Below are positions 21,281 through 29,725 of a stretch of DNA of 64,000 nt, in pieces. Every line of letters starts with the position of its first letter. The stretch's first letter is position 1. Both the position numbers and the translations under genes were made by a program. The DNA comes from Lithodes maja (lineage: Eukaryota > Arthropoda > Malacostraca > Decapoda > Lithodidae): positions 31,263 through 95,262 of the forward strand of contig JBAKBP010007951.1 of the NCBI GenBank assembly GCA_037953745.1, written 5' to 3'. The notes below the pieces were generated by a model that was not told the DNA's origin, made no database searches, and saw only the letters and a program-made list of their open reading frames with translations.

Positions 21281-23019
21281 TGTGACGTCTACCAGCGTTG
21301 GCAGAATCGCCTTTCGTTAGCCACTAGCGCTCGCCAGGGACATCGAAATGGGCTACACTTATCAGAGAATGTTGTTCTTTCTTTCCTAGTAATCGCATTG
21401 TCACAGACAGTCCAGTGGTGGTCTTTGTTTTCGTCTGTGACAACGGGTTATATTTTATATCAACAGTAGTGATAATAGTACCAGCGTGGGAATGAGAAAG
21501 ACTTTCAGAGCGAGAAGGTAGTGTCTGGCTTGTGTCCTGTGGCGCCTGCTGTCTTGTGACATCTCGGCCCGTGATTGGCCGACCATCGCGCCTTTGCGGG
21601 CTCCTGTGTAACCAACCTCCTCCATGAGGGTCCCCAGGAGCTGTCCTCGTCAGGACAGGCTTGGCGCGCGTGCTTCTACCATCCCCTTGCATACTCTCCC
21701 CCGATCACCACCTTTACCACTGTTTCTCTCACTCGATTCTCTCTTTACATACTCTAATGTTTATTAACTGCACAACACTCCCCTTGGGTTCTGCATACGG
21801 TTTCCATAGCCGGCCCATTGTATTGCATGCACCGTCCTCAGAGATATTTACATGTACTTAGAATAGGTTTGAGGGTTCTTAGTTAGTATAGGTTGAGAAC
21901 TTTGTGTGTCTCCATTATTGATTTAGTGTTTCTGCTCCTTTATTTAATGCTAGACTGGGATAAGGTAACTGTAGTCGTTGTCTCCGATGTGTGTACGGTT
22001 TTCTTATACCTACACGACTTCGACCGGTCCTGTGGTAGCCTGGGTTGTCTTTTCGGTTGCGTCCTTTGCGAGTGAAGCATTGTGTTGACTAAGGGTTTTG
22101 GCCTGTACCAGTTCCACACTTTGCTGCCTCTTTGCTTGTCTTTAGAGGGTCGCCAGGATAGAACCAGATACTTGTGATCTGGATCTATCAAGAGAGCACC
22201 CTAGTCAATTAACATAACTTAAAGGATGCAGTCTTAAGGACATCGCTAGGCTGAGAGCCTGTCTTGCTCAACCCCAGTTCCTTACCTAGAGTATCCCAGC
22301 TAGACATTATTAATTGAGTAGACACTTGTTAGTATTTAATATAAGCTCTTTGATATGTGCGCATTATTATTCACAGCATTTATTAGTCTAGGTTGTTGTT
22401 GAGCCGCACAACCATAGCAGACTGTTTCGTTGATGAGGAAGTACTTCTTTTAGTGTCGAGCATTGCTACCGTTGCACATTTATAGTATTCTCGTGTCAGT
22501 TAACATTATAATATGTCCTATCTTTTAGTGTATTCGATTTACACATGTGGTGTCCTGCCTCCTGCCTTTATATAGTTTAAGATACGAGCATCTTTTGAGC
22601 ATCAGACTTTCTTCAGAAGTTTCCAGGTCTATGCTGTAGGACTATACTTCACTTTCTTTCAGATAGGAGTGAAGAGTTTATTGTTGTTTAGAGTAACTGT
22701 ATTGAAGCATCTTTTTATTGTATTAAATCTTGCAGTGATTTAATTGATCTTTCCATAGATTCCTTTTTATGCATTTTAATGTAACTTGCATCTTGTTTGT
22801 TATCAGGCTATACCAGTACAGGTTAGCCTGAAGTAGAGTACATTTAAGCCCAGTTAAGGATACCCCGCTATCGCAGATTAACCCTGGAGGGTATAGGTGT
22901 TTTTGTTCGCCGGCATATAAGTTCGAGGGTTTGGATCTAGCGTACCGTTGTGGCATAGTACCCTATTACTAGTCCAATCATTAAGTGCCCTTGTTTTATT
23001 TGTAGTCCCGGTCGTAACA
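21281..23019 (+). repeat. 3' LTR of LTR element 1
   Basis: 1739 bases, TGTGACG to CGTAACA, followed by the GAAT target duplication. See the 5' LTR for the comparison. Confidence 0.95.
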
Positions 23020-23322
23020 GAATTTGAACCCTCTAGCTACCATAGGATAAGAATAAATAAGCACAAAAGTGGCGGTGGGATAAGTGGGTAAGCTAGCTTT
23101 CCCCATCCACCCTTACTCAGCCCCGCAGCTGGGCTAGGGGGTTGCGCGTACCGCCACTGTTCGGCAACATCATAAGGTAGTTTTCCATACCATCCTCAAC
23201 CCTCTAGCTACCATAGGACAAGAGTAAATCATTTCGAAGTAGCGGACGCAACGTATGTGGCGCTGGGGTTTAGCGTTACATACATTGCCGACGCATACGC
23301 TGTGGCGCTGGGGTCCCGTGGG
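23020..23322. mobile_element. Right part of the piggyBac-like element
   Basis: Holds a direct repeat of about 30 bases (CCCTCTAGCTACCATAGG at 23029 and about 23198). The segment GCCACTGTTCGGCAACATC (23154) resembles 15201-15220 on the left side of the nested LTR. Such subterminal repeats are common in DNA transposons. Ends at TTAA 23323. Confidence 0.75.
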
Positions 23323-23326
23323 TTAA

Positions 23327-23985
23327 GGAAGCCATACTGGCGATCTGAGAGTAGATTATGAGAAGTGAAATGCTTAAAAAATTTGGATGCAAGAATAGTT
23401 TAAAAAACTTTAGAGATACAAGAGATGAGAGCAATTGGACGATAGTTGGAGGGTTGAGAGCAGTCACCCTTCTTTGGGACAGGTTGAATGAGAGCAAACT
23501 TCCAGCAAGAAGGGAAGACGTTAGAGGATAGACAGAGATGAAAGAGTTTGCTTAGGCAAGGAGTAAGCACAGAAGCACAGTTTTTGAGTACAACAGGAGG
23601 AACACCATCCGGACCGTATGCCTTCTTAGTATTAAGCCCAGAGAGGGTAGAAAGTACTTCTTTAGAAGGGATTAGGATATTAAGCATAAGTAGGAGAGAG
23701 GGGGGGTGGAGAGGGAGGAATAGCACCGGAATCATCCGAAGTGGAGTTTCTAGCAAATGTTTAAGCAAAAGTTCAGCTTTGTCAGAGGAAGAAGTGATGG
23801 TTGTGCCATCAGAGTGGAAAAAGGGGAGGGAAAGATGAGGAAGAGAAATTGTTGGAGAGGTTTTTTGGCTAGATGCCAGAAAGCTTGGGAAGAGCTAGAG
23901 TTGGATAGTTCAGTGCATTTATTATTGATGAAAGCGTGCTTGACAAGTTGAAGAACAGATTTGGCTTGATTCCGGGCAGAAACAT
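23327..23985 (-). pseudogene. Jockey/I-group LINE, 5' half (start of RT), continuation of 12897-14201
   Basis: Minus-strand coding for the first RT motifs: LNTKKAYGPDGVPPVVLKN (about 23640-23585), CWKFALIQPVPKKGD (about 23510-23465) and SNYRPIALISCISKVF (about 23455-23405). Upstream linker sequence is at 23985-23750 in a second frame. It lines up with 60790-61450 of the other copy and joins 14201 across the piggyBac-like insert. The left part breaks off near 23985, just before a TA microsatellite. Confidence 0.85.
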
Positions 23986-24009
23986 TTACAAAATTGACCA
24001 AATGTATTC

Positions 24010-24011
24010 CA

Positions 24012-24062
<51 letters not shown>
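24010..24062. repeat. TA microsatellite
   Basis: About 50 bases of pure TA, at the point where the LINE copy stops. Confidence 0.95.
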
Positions 24063-24065
<3 letters not shown>

Positions 24066-24610
24066 TTGGCTGGATTTGTCAGTGAGGGTTGGTGTCCTCT
24101 ATTTCCAATAGACGGTTCTGACTTTACCTTTTTCATCATTCTTATTTCTAACTTCCTGAAAGTGGTGAAGGCAATGGAGCCATAATGGTGTGCCTCATGG
24201 TTCCCTAGTGTTTTAGTCCCACAGCCCGCTGACACAAGTTGGCCTTTCTCTCTCTGGCATAAGGATGCGGCGACCCCACCGTCCGCCACTTTGGTGATGC
24301 AATCAGCTTCTGGAGCAGTGGACCACTGGTTCCTATCTTCAGAAAATTCCTATGCTTGGTATGCTTCCAGCCAGGGCCCCACTGGGGTAAATAAAATAGC
24401 AAAACGGTGATGGAAATGCCATCCAGATGAGGGTCTGCTCTGGGTCTGCACCTTCAGTGCTAAGGGTCGTAATCCACTTGTTGGAAATGGCACTGCGGAG
24501 TGGGTCAGTGGAGGCATGTCTGGGAGCCTGGAGGCAGTTTCTGCCATAGCCATCCATTTTGGGGCGCTTCCTCTGGAAGCGGGGCATCAGATTGATGATA
24601 ATGATGATGA
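24063..24610. other. Unassigned segment with overlapping minus-strand frames
   Basis: Minus-strand frames at 24587-24339 and 24402-24205 are open but carry no motif I recognise. The segment sits between two TA tracts and ends in a GAT run (24590-24615). It could be the 3' end of an unknown LINE or a host exon. Confidence 0.35.
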
Positions 24611-24618
24611 TGATAATT

Positions 24619-24648
24619 TAAATATATATATATATATATATATACCGG

Positions 24649-24708
<60 letters not shown>

Positions 24709-24710
24709 GA

Positions 24711-24735
<25 letters not shown>
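24619..24735. repeat. TA microsatellite, interrupted
   Basis: Three TA blocks with short interruptions (CCGG at 24645, ATGATA near 24707), ending in a T run at 24733-24745 that adjoins the Penelope-like element. Confidence 0.95.
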
Positions 24736-24741
<6 letters not shown>

Positions 24742-24745
24742 TTTT

Positions 24746-26738
24746 TCTTGAAGGCATGTGAGATTAAATAAAACAGCATATTTAGCATTTATATGCTTTT
24801 TATTCAGAGATAAATTTCTCGTGCAATTTTGCGTTGTTGGTCATTCAGTAGATATAGAAGGGAACCGAAGTTATCAGTGGGTTGCTGGGTTGTAGTAGGT
24901 TGTGACGTTTCGGCTAAAATATTAGTCATCTTCAAACAAGTGGTTAATGATAGTTAAAAGGGAGAACAGTGGTATATATAGCAATAGCTAGGATCACGCG
25001 CCGCATATTCTGCACAGGTGGGCGGGGCTACTCGGTGGTCTGCGTATGTGGTTGGTTGGTGGCTGCTATGTGTGCGCTTCGTCTGTTGATTGGCGGGCTG
25101 GGCGGGACGGCATCGTCAGGTGGGCGTTGGCTCAGGGTAGTAGTAACAAGTTCATTTCCCTACGGATTCCTGCGGGGGTAAGATCTCCTCGCTGTTGGGA
25201 AAATTTGGAGGTCCAAGGTCTGGTTGTTGAGGGTAGGGTTGAGTGATTGTATGTATGTGGCTTCAAGGATGGGGAGGCGCCTAGGGTTGGGCTCATTATC
25301 TAGTATGGAGGTGTTAGTTTCAAGGTTTTTATGGATTAAATTGGGGTGGTCAGGGCTGTTGTAGTGATTTTTGATGGAGCCAGATTGAAGGTGGAGGGTG
25401 AGACGACGACTCAAGCGAGTCTGGGTCATGCCGATGTACGTTGTACGGGGTCCACAGTCCCCGTGGGTACAAGAATGTTGGTACACGACATGGTCCAGGT
25501 TCAGTTGTTTTTTATCTTTGACGGGGTGATTACGTAGAACAAGTTGGGAGGTTTTGGGAGATTTGTAATATATTATTAGTTTGATATTGCTGTCAGTGTT
25601 GGTGGGCTGGACGTTCTTCAGGATTATGTCTCTCATGACAGCTTCGTCAGCTTTATGATCTGAGGACATGTAGTTTTTATAGAAAATGTTGATGTCTTCA
25701 GGGCTGGTGGTGTTGGGGGCTTCATTATTGTACCATTTTTCAATGTGTTTTTTTGGGGGGTTTTGTCAACGTCAGAGTTAGAGTAGCCGTTATTTATGAG
25801 AACTTGAATGAGGCGGTTGAGTTCGAGGTTGGTGTCCCTCCAGGAGGAGCAGTGAGAAAGTGCCCTCCTGACGTAGGCAGAGATGGTGGAGATGTGGTAT
25901 CGTTCGGGGCACTCGCTTTTGCCGTTGAAGCAGAGTCGGTTGTTTGTTGGCTTTGTGTAGACTATGGTTTTGAAGCCTGTGTCTTGGTTAGTGACTAGGA
26001 TGTCAACTAAGGGTAGTTTCACTTCATTAGTCTCCTCGTAAGTGAAGTTAAATCCTGATGCTGAGATGAAGCGCTGCTGAAGTTCTCGTAGTTCTGCGAT
26101 GTCCTTCACCCGCACAAAGGTGTCGTCAACGTAGCGGCAGTAAATGGAGGGGCAGTGGGTGGCCAGGAGGTCCTCCTCGATGGCGCCCATGAAAAGGTTT
26201 GCGAAGAGAACCCCGAGGGGGCTGCCCATCGCCACACCATCTATCTGCCGGTACATGTTTCCTTGTGGGCAGATGAAGGGAGCTTTTTTAGTGCATAGCT
26301 CCAACAGCATTTGCAGGGCTTGTTCCGGGATGTCTAGAGTTGGGGAAGTGGTGGAGTGGTACACACGCTGTAGTATGATGTCGATCGTCCTATCCACTGG
26401 TACGTTAGTGAAGAGGCTTTCTACGTCGAGTGAAGCGATTAGGTTATCATCGGTCGGTGGGGCATCACGGAGGATTTTGAGGAAGTCCGTGGCGGAGGAT
26501 AAGCTGTATTGGGTGGGGGCGTACGGCGTTAGGAGGTTGTTAAGGGTCTTCGCAATTTGGTAAGTTGCCGTCGGGATTTGGGAGATTATTTGTCTGAGGG
26601 GGTTTTCCGGCTTATGGGTTTTTACAGTGTCGTAAGCATATCCTGGGGAAAATTCTCCTACGAGTTTTTTGAGGTGGATTCCGTCGAGTTTGGCGTTGAT
26701 GGTTGTGATGATGGTGTTCGCCTTTCTTTTAACCGGTA
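24746..26738 (-). pseudogene. Penelope-like element: reverse transcriptase and GIY-YIG endonuclease, 5'-truncated
   Basis: Minus strand. The RT frame (about 26738-25760) has TVKTHKPENPLRQIIS, the LDVESLFTNVP motif A region, YRQIDGVAMGSPLGVLFAN and the catalytic RYVDDTF box (about 26135-26115). After one frame change in the homopolymer run at 25747-25763 the protein continues (25740-25160). There it has the GIY-YIG-type endonuclease block VVYQHSCTHGDCG, then TTYIGMTQTRLSRRLTLH (about 25470-25400). RT plus GIY-YIG is the defining architecture of Penelope-like elements; Lys-Thr-His-Lys is a typical early RT motif. The N-terminus of RT is missing because the copy is joined head to head with an inverted fragment at 26738/26739. 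After the stop comes the terminal-repeat-like end (24960-24746), which contains the beginning of a new ORF. Confidence 0.85.
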
Positions 26739-27376
26739 AAGACCTTGACACTAACACCTCCATACTAGATAATGAGCCCGACCCTAGGCGCCTCCCCATC
26801 CTTGAAGCCATATACATACAAACACTCAACCCTACCCTCAACAACCAGACCTTGGACCTCCAAATTCTCCCCACAGCGAGGAGATCTTACCCCCACAGGA
26901 ATCTGGATGGAAATGAACTTATTACTACTACCCTGAGCCAACGCCCACCTGACGATGCCCTCCCGCCCAGCCAGCCAATCAACAGACGAAACGCACGCAT
27001 AGCAGCCACCAACCAACCACATACGCAGACCACTGAGTAGCCCCGCCCACCTGTGCAGAATATGCGGCGCGTCATCCAGTGATCTTTTGCTATATATACC
27101 ACTGTTCTCCCCTTTAACTGTCATTAACCACTTGTTTGAAGATGACTAATGTTATAGTCGAAACATCACAACCTACTACAACCTCTACAACCTCTACAAT
27201 CCAGCAACCCACTGATAGCTTCGGTTCCCTTCCATACCTACTGAATGACCGACAACACAAAATTGCACGAGAAATTGAATCTCTGAATAAAAAACATATA
27301 AATGCTAAATATGCTGTTTTATTTAATCTCACATGCCTTCAAGAAAATATACTACCTGGCTACACTAACTTCCAAC

Positions 27377-27378
<2 letters not shown>
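26739..27378 (+). mobile_element. Penelope-like element, inverted 3' fragment including the start of the ORF
   Basis: Plus-strand copy of the same 3' end found reversed at 24746-25330: the last ~90 residues of the GIY-YIG protein (RRLPILEAIYIQ, stop near 27040), then 100 bases of leader. The N-terminal part of the element ORF follows, starting at ATG 27142 and running as LNDRQHKIAREIESLNKKH to about 27378, where it breaks into a TA tract. Carrying the ORF start after the ORF end is what the pseudo-LTR arrangement of Penelope-like elements predicts. Confidence 0.8.
27142..27163 (+). ncRNA. Hairpin plus GAAA motif, hammerhead-like candidate
   Basis: TTGAAGAT is followed by a GACTA/TAGTC stem and GAAA. 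The same layout occurs at 24933-24908 (minus) and, with a different stem (GCTAT/ATAGC), at 27642-27619 (minus). Penelope-like elements are known to carry hammerhead ribozymes in their terminal repeats. Here the core CUGANGA is imperfect (UUGAAGA or UUGAAAA), so this may be a decayed or inactive form. Confidence 0.35.
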
Positions 27379-27426
<48 letters not shown>

Positions 27427-27440
27427 TATATTTTTTTTTC
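27379..27440. repeat. TA microsatellite
   Basis: About 50 bases of TA ending in a T run; separates two Penelope-like ends. Confidence 0.95.
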
Positions 27441-28145
27441 TTTGATGCACACAAGGTAAAAAGATATAGCAGTTTCAGCATTAGAAATGTTGTTGTTCAG
27501 GATTTCCAGAGATCTGACAATTTTGCGTTGATGGGCAGTAAGGAGGTACAGTAGATTGGTAAAATTCATGATGAAATGGATACAGGATACAGGTACATGG
27601 TGAACAGTAGATACGAATTTTCGCTATTCATATAGCATTTTCAAGTAATGAATGGTAAAGAGAAAAATAAGAGTTTATAATATTATAGGAGCTGGGAAGG
27701 TTGAGGTGGCGAAGTTACAGCAGGCTATCGTCTCTCATTGGTGGATGGTATGTTCGCTAAGCGGGCACTTCTCCTGTTTTGTGATTGGCCAGTGGGTGAT
27801 GATGTCAGGAGTTGCGCACTGGAGTCAATCGTGGCTGGGGGTGTAGGGTGGTGGAGAGAAGGGGGGACCGAAGTCATCGTAGGTTGGCTGGGAGCTGGGG
27901 TGATATGTGCGGGTTCGAGGAGCGGAGCTGAGGGGCATCTCTCCAGGGGCAGAGCGGCATTGTAGTGTCTTTTAGCAGAAGGATGTATCTGAAGGTCTAG
28001 AGTTTGAGTATTAATACTAGGATTCAGGGCTTGTATGTATAGGGCTTCTAATATTGGGAGTCGTCTGGGATCACTTTCTCTATCAACTATGGTGGTGTGT
28101 TTATTTAAATCGTTACGTGTGAGGGTGGGGTGGTTAGGGGTTAGG
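27441..28145 (-). mobile_element. Second Penelope-like family, 3' fragment
   Basis: Minus strand: C-terminal residues of a GIY-YIG protein (RRLPILEALYIQALNPSINT, about 28070-28010; Pro/Ser-rich end, stop near 27725). Then comes the leader with the hairpin-GAAA motif (27642-27619) and the start of the ORF (ATG near 27569, LLTAHQRKIVRSLEILNNN). It breaks into the TA tract at about 27440. It has the same organisation as 26739-27378 but a clearly diverged sequence, so it is a separate family. Confidence 0.75.
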
Positions 28146-28149
28146 TAGA

Positions 28150-28193
28150 GTATATATATATATATATATGGTGTGTATATAGTATATATATAT
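28150..28193. repeat. TA-rich microsatellite
   Basis: TA repeats with a TGGTGTG interruption. LTR element 2 begins immediately after it. Confidence 0.9.
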
Positions 28194-28195
28194 TC

Positions 28196-29638
28196 TGACA
28201 TACGGAGCCCTGTATGTTTATTATAAGAGTTAGAATTACGAGTTGAAGGAGTGCCAAACTACCCAGGCGGCGAAGCAGACCAGCGAGCGAACCAGCGAGT
28301 GGGAAACCAGCTCGTCCGCATACCAGCAAACAAGCCTTCACACCTGCGTGCGTCATAGGGGACCCTGCAAACTACTTCGATGACCCGACGCTATGACGAT
28401 GATCGACGCCAGGAGATTCCATTGGACCACGCACCTCTTACGCAACTAGAGGAGCTGTGATTGGGGCGCGCACCATCCCCCGCCTCCTGATTCGTTCCTA
28501 CACCATCATTGCATAGTATATAAGACCCGAGTAGTGGGCATTCAAATCAGTCTCATTTGGAGTTGGGAAGGTGAACTTGCAGCTGGAGGAAGACGGGGTG
28601 AAGTATTATAATGGGATTGTGACTGTCAGTCAGATTATATAAGTGTGTGTTAAGTGTGTTCGGTGTAAACACTTACGTTATGTTGGTTAGTGAGATATGC
28701 GATTGGGGAATTAACGTTAACGCTACTATTATGTACTTAACTATTTTAGTTGACTGACTTGTGGACTAAAGCAACTCTTTAAGTAATTGGGTTATGATAA
28801 AAGTAATACTATTGTTTTATATTAAGACTTACGAGTTCTTTCATTTTCTTTTAATTAAGCTTACATTGCTTAACGGTGCTTAGTACGGTGATACTATTGT
28901 CTCATATTAGTAATATCGCCTTAGACTAGCATGGCTGTTTTAATGTTACTTCTAGTGATTTCCTAAGCTGAAGAAAATTCTTTTAGCTTCAAAATATTAT
29001 TTTTGCTTTTCATATTATTTGAGTGAGACCTGAATCGAATCTATGAAGCGATCCTGTAACTTAATGTACTCATAATCAAACCTCAATGTTACGTGGTAAA
29101 GAAATACATTTAACTAATTATTAAATATATATCTAACTTTTTATGTGACTTTGATATTAATCCTGATGATAATAATAATATAATACTATTAACGTAAGAC
29201 AAGAACCAAGAATAATAACTACATTAAATATAAATAAAAGGACATATAAGAAAACTATCTATTCATTTCAAAAAGGGTAAGAGACAGAAATATTCTTACT
29301 TTAATATTTATCTTTCAAGACTTTTTATAGAATTAATAGTCCTTCTTTAGATATAACTTCTTTGGTTCATAACCATAGCCTACTAAGCTTCGGTTAAATA
29401 ATAATTCTTTATAAATACTACATGACTTTAATTAGTTTCAGTATGTTTTCATAATTAAAGAGTATCAGTAAATAAAGGATACCATGTCCTAAGATCCAAA
29501 AGGAGAGTAAGCAACAGCAGGAAATAATTTTATTAGATTTTACTTTTGTTTTGCCTTCAGCTGACTGATACCTTAATATATATCTCTGTGCTATCTAGAT
29601 TCATCAAGTTAACCACTTGAGGATCAAGATACGTAACA
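28196..29638 (+). repeat. 5' LTR of LTR element 2 (Gmr1-type Ty3/gypsy)
   Basis: About 1443 bases, TGACATACGG to CGTAACA. The 3' LTR pieces (34895-35365, 37237-37973, 39963-40204) match with about 1-2% difference by eye, so insertion is recent. TATATAAGACCC at about 28517 is a plausible core promoter. Confidence 0.9.
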
Positions 29639-29644
29639 GAAGAG

Positions 29645-29662
29645 TGGCGACCTTGCCAGGAT
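29645..29662 (+). other. Candidate primer binding site, LTR element 2
   Basis: TGGCGACCTTGCCAGG follows the LTR by six bases and resembles the site in element 1. Confidence 0.6.
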
Positions 29663-29725
29663 TCGTTTCATACAGTTTCACTCAGTTTCATTACCGTTTC
29701 ATTACTTAAAAATCAAATATTATTC

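Larger units (their letters stand above)
14206..23322. mobile_element. piggyBac-like element with TTAA duplication, carrying a nested LTR element
   Basis: TTAA at 14202-14205 and 23323-23326 brackets the insert. The related LINE copy at 60771-60800 reads straight through a single TTAA at this point, so the target duplication is shown directly. The ends are inverted repeats: CTCACTGAACCCCAGC at the left and, reversed, CCCACGGGACCCCAGC at the right (13 of 16 identical). TTAA targeting with such ends fits the piggyBac superfamily. Without the LTR element (15238-23019 and its 4-base duplication) it is about 1.33 kb, with no recognisable transposase, so it is probably non-autonomous. Near the right end TGGCGCTGGGGT occurs twice (about 23259 and 23301). 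Confidence 0.85.

Noticed and set aside
27136..27459. Independent small gene starting at ATG 27142
   Set aside because: It is the N-terminal start of the Penelope-like ORF carried in the terminal-repeat-like end; it breaks into a TA repeat.
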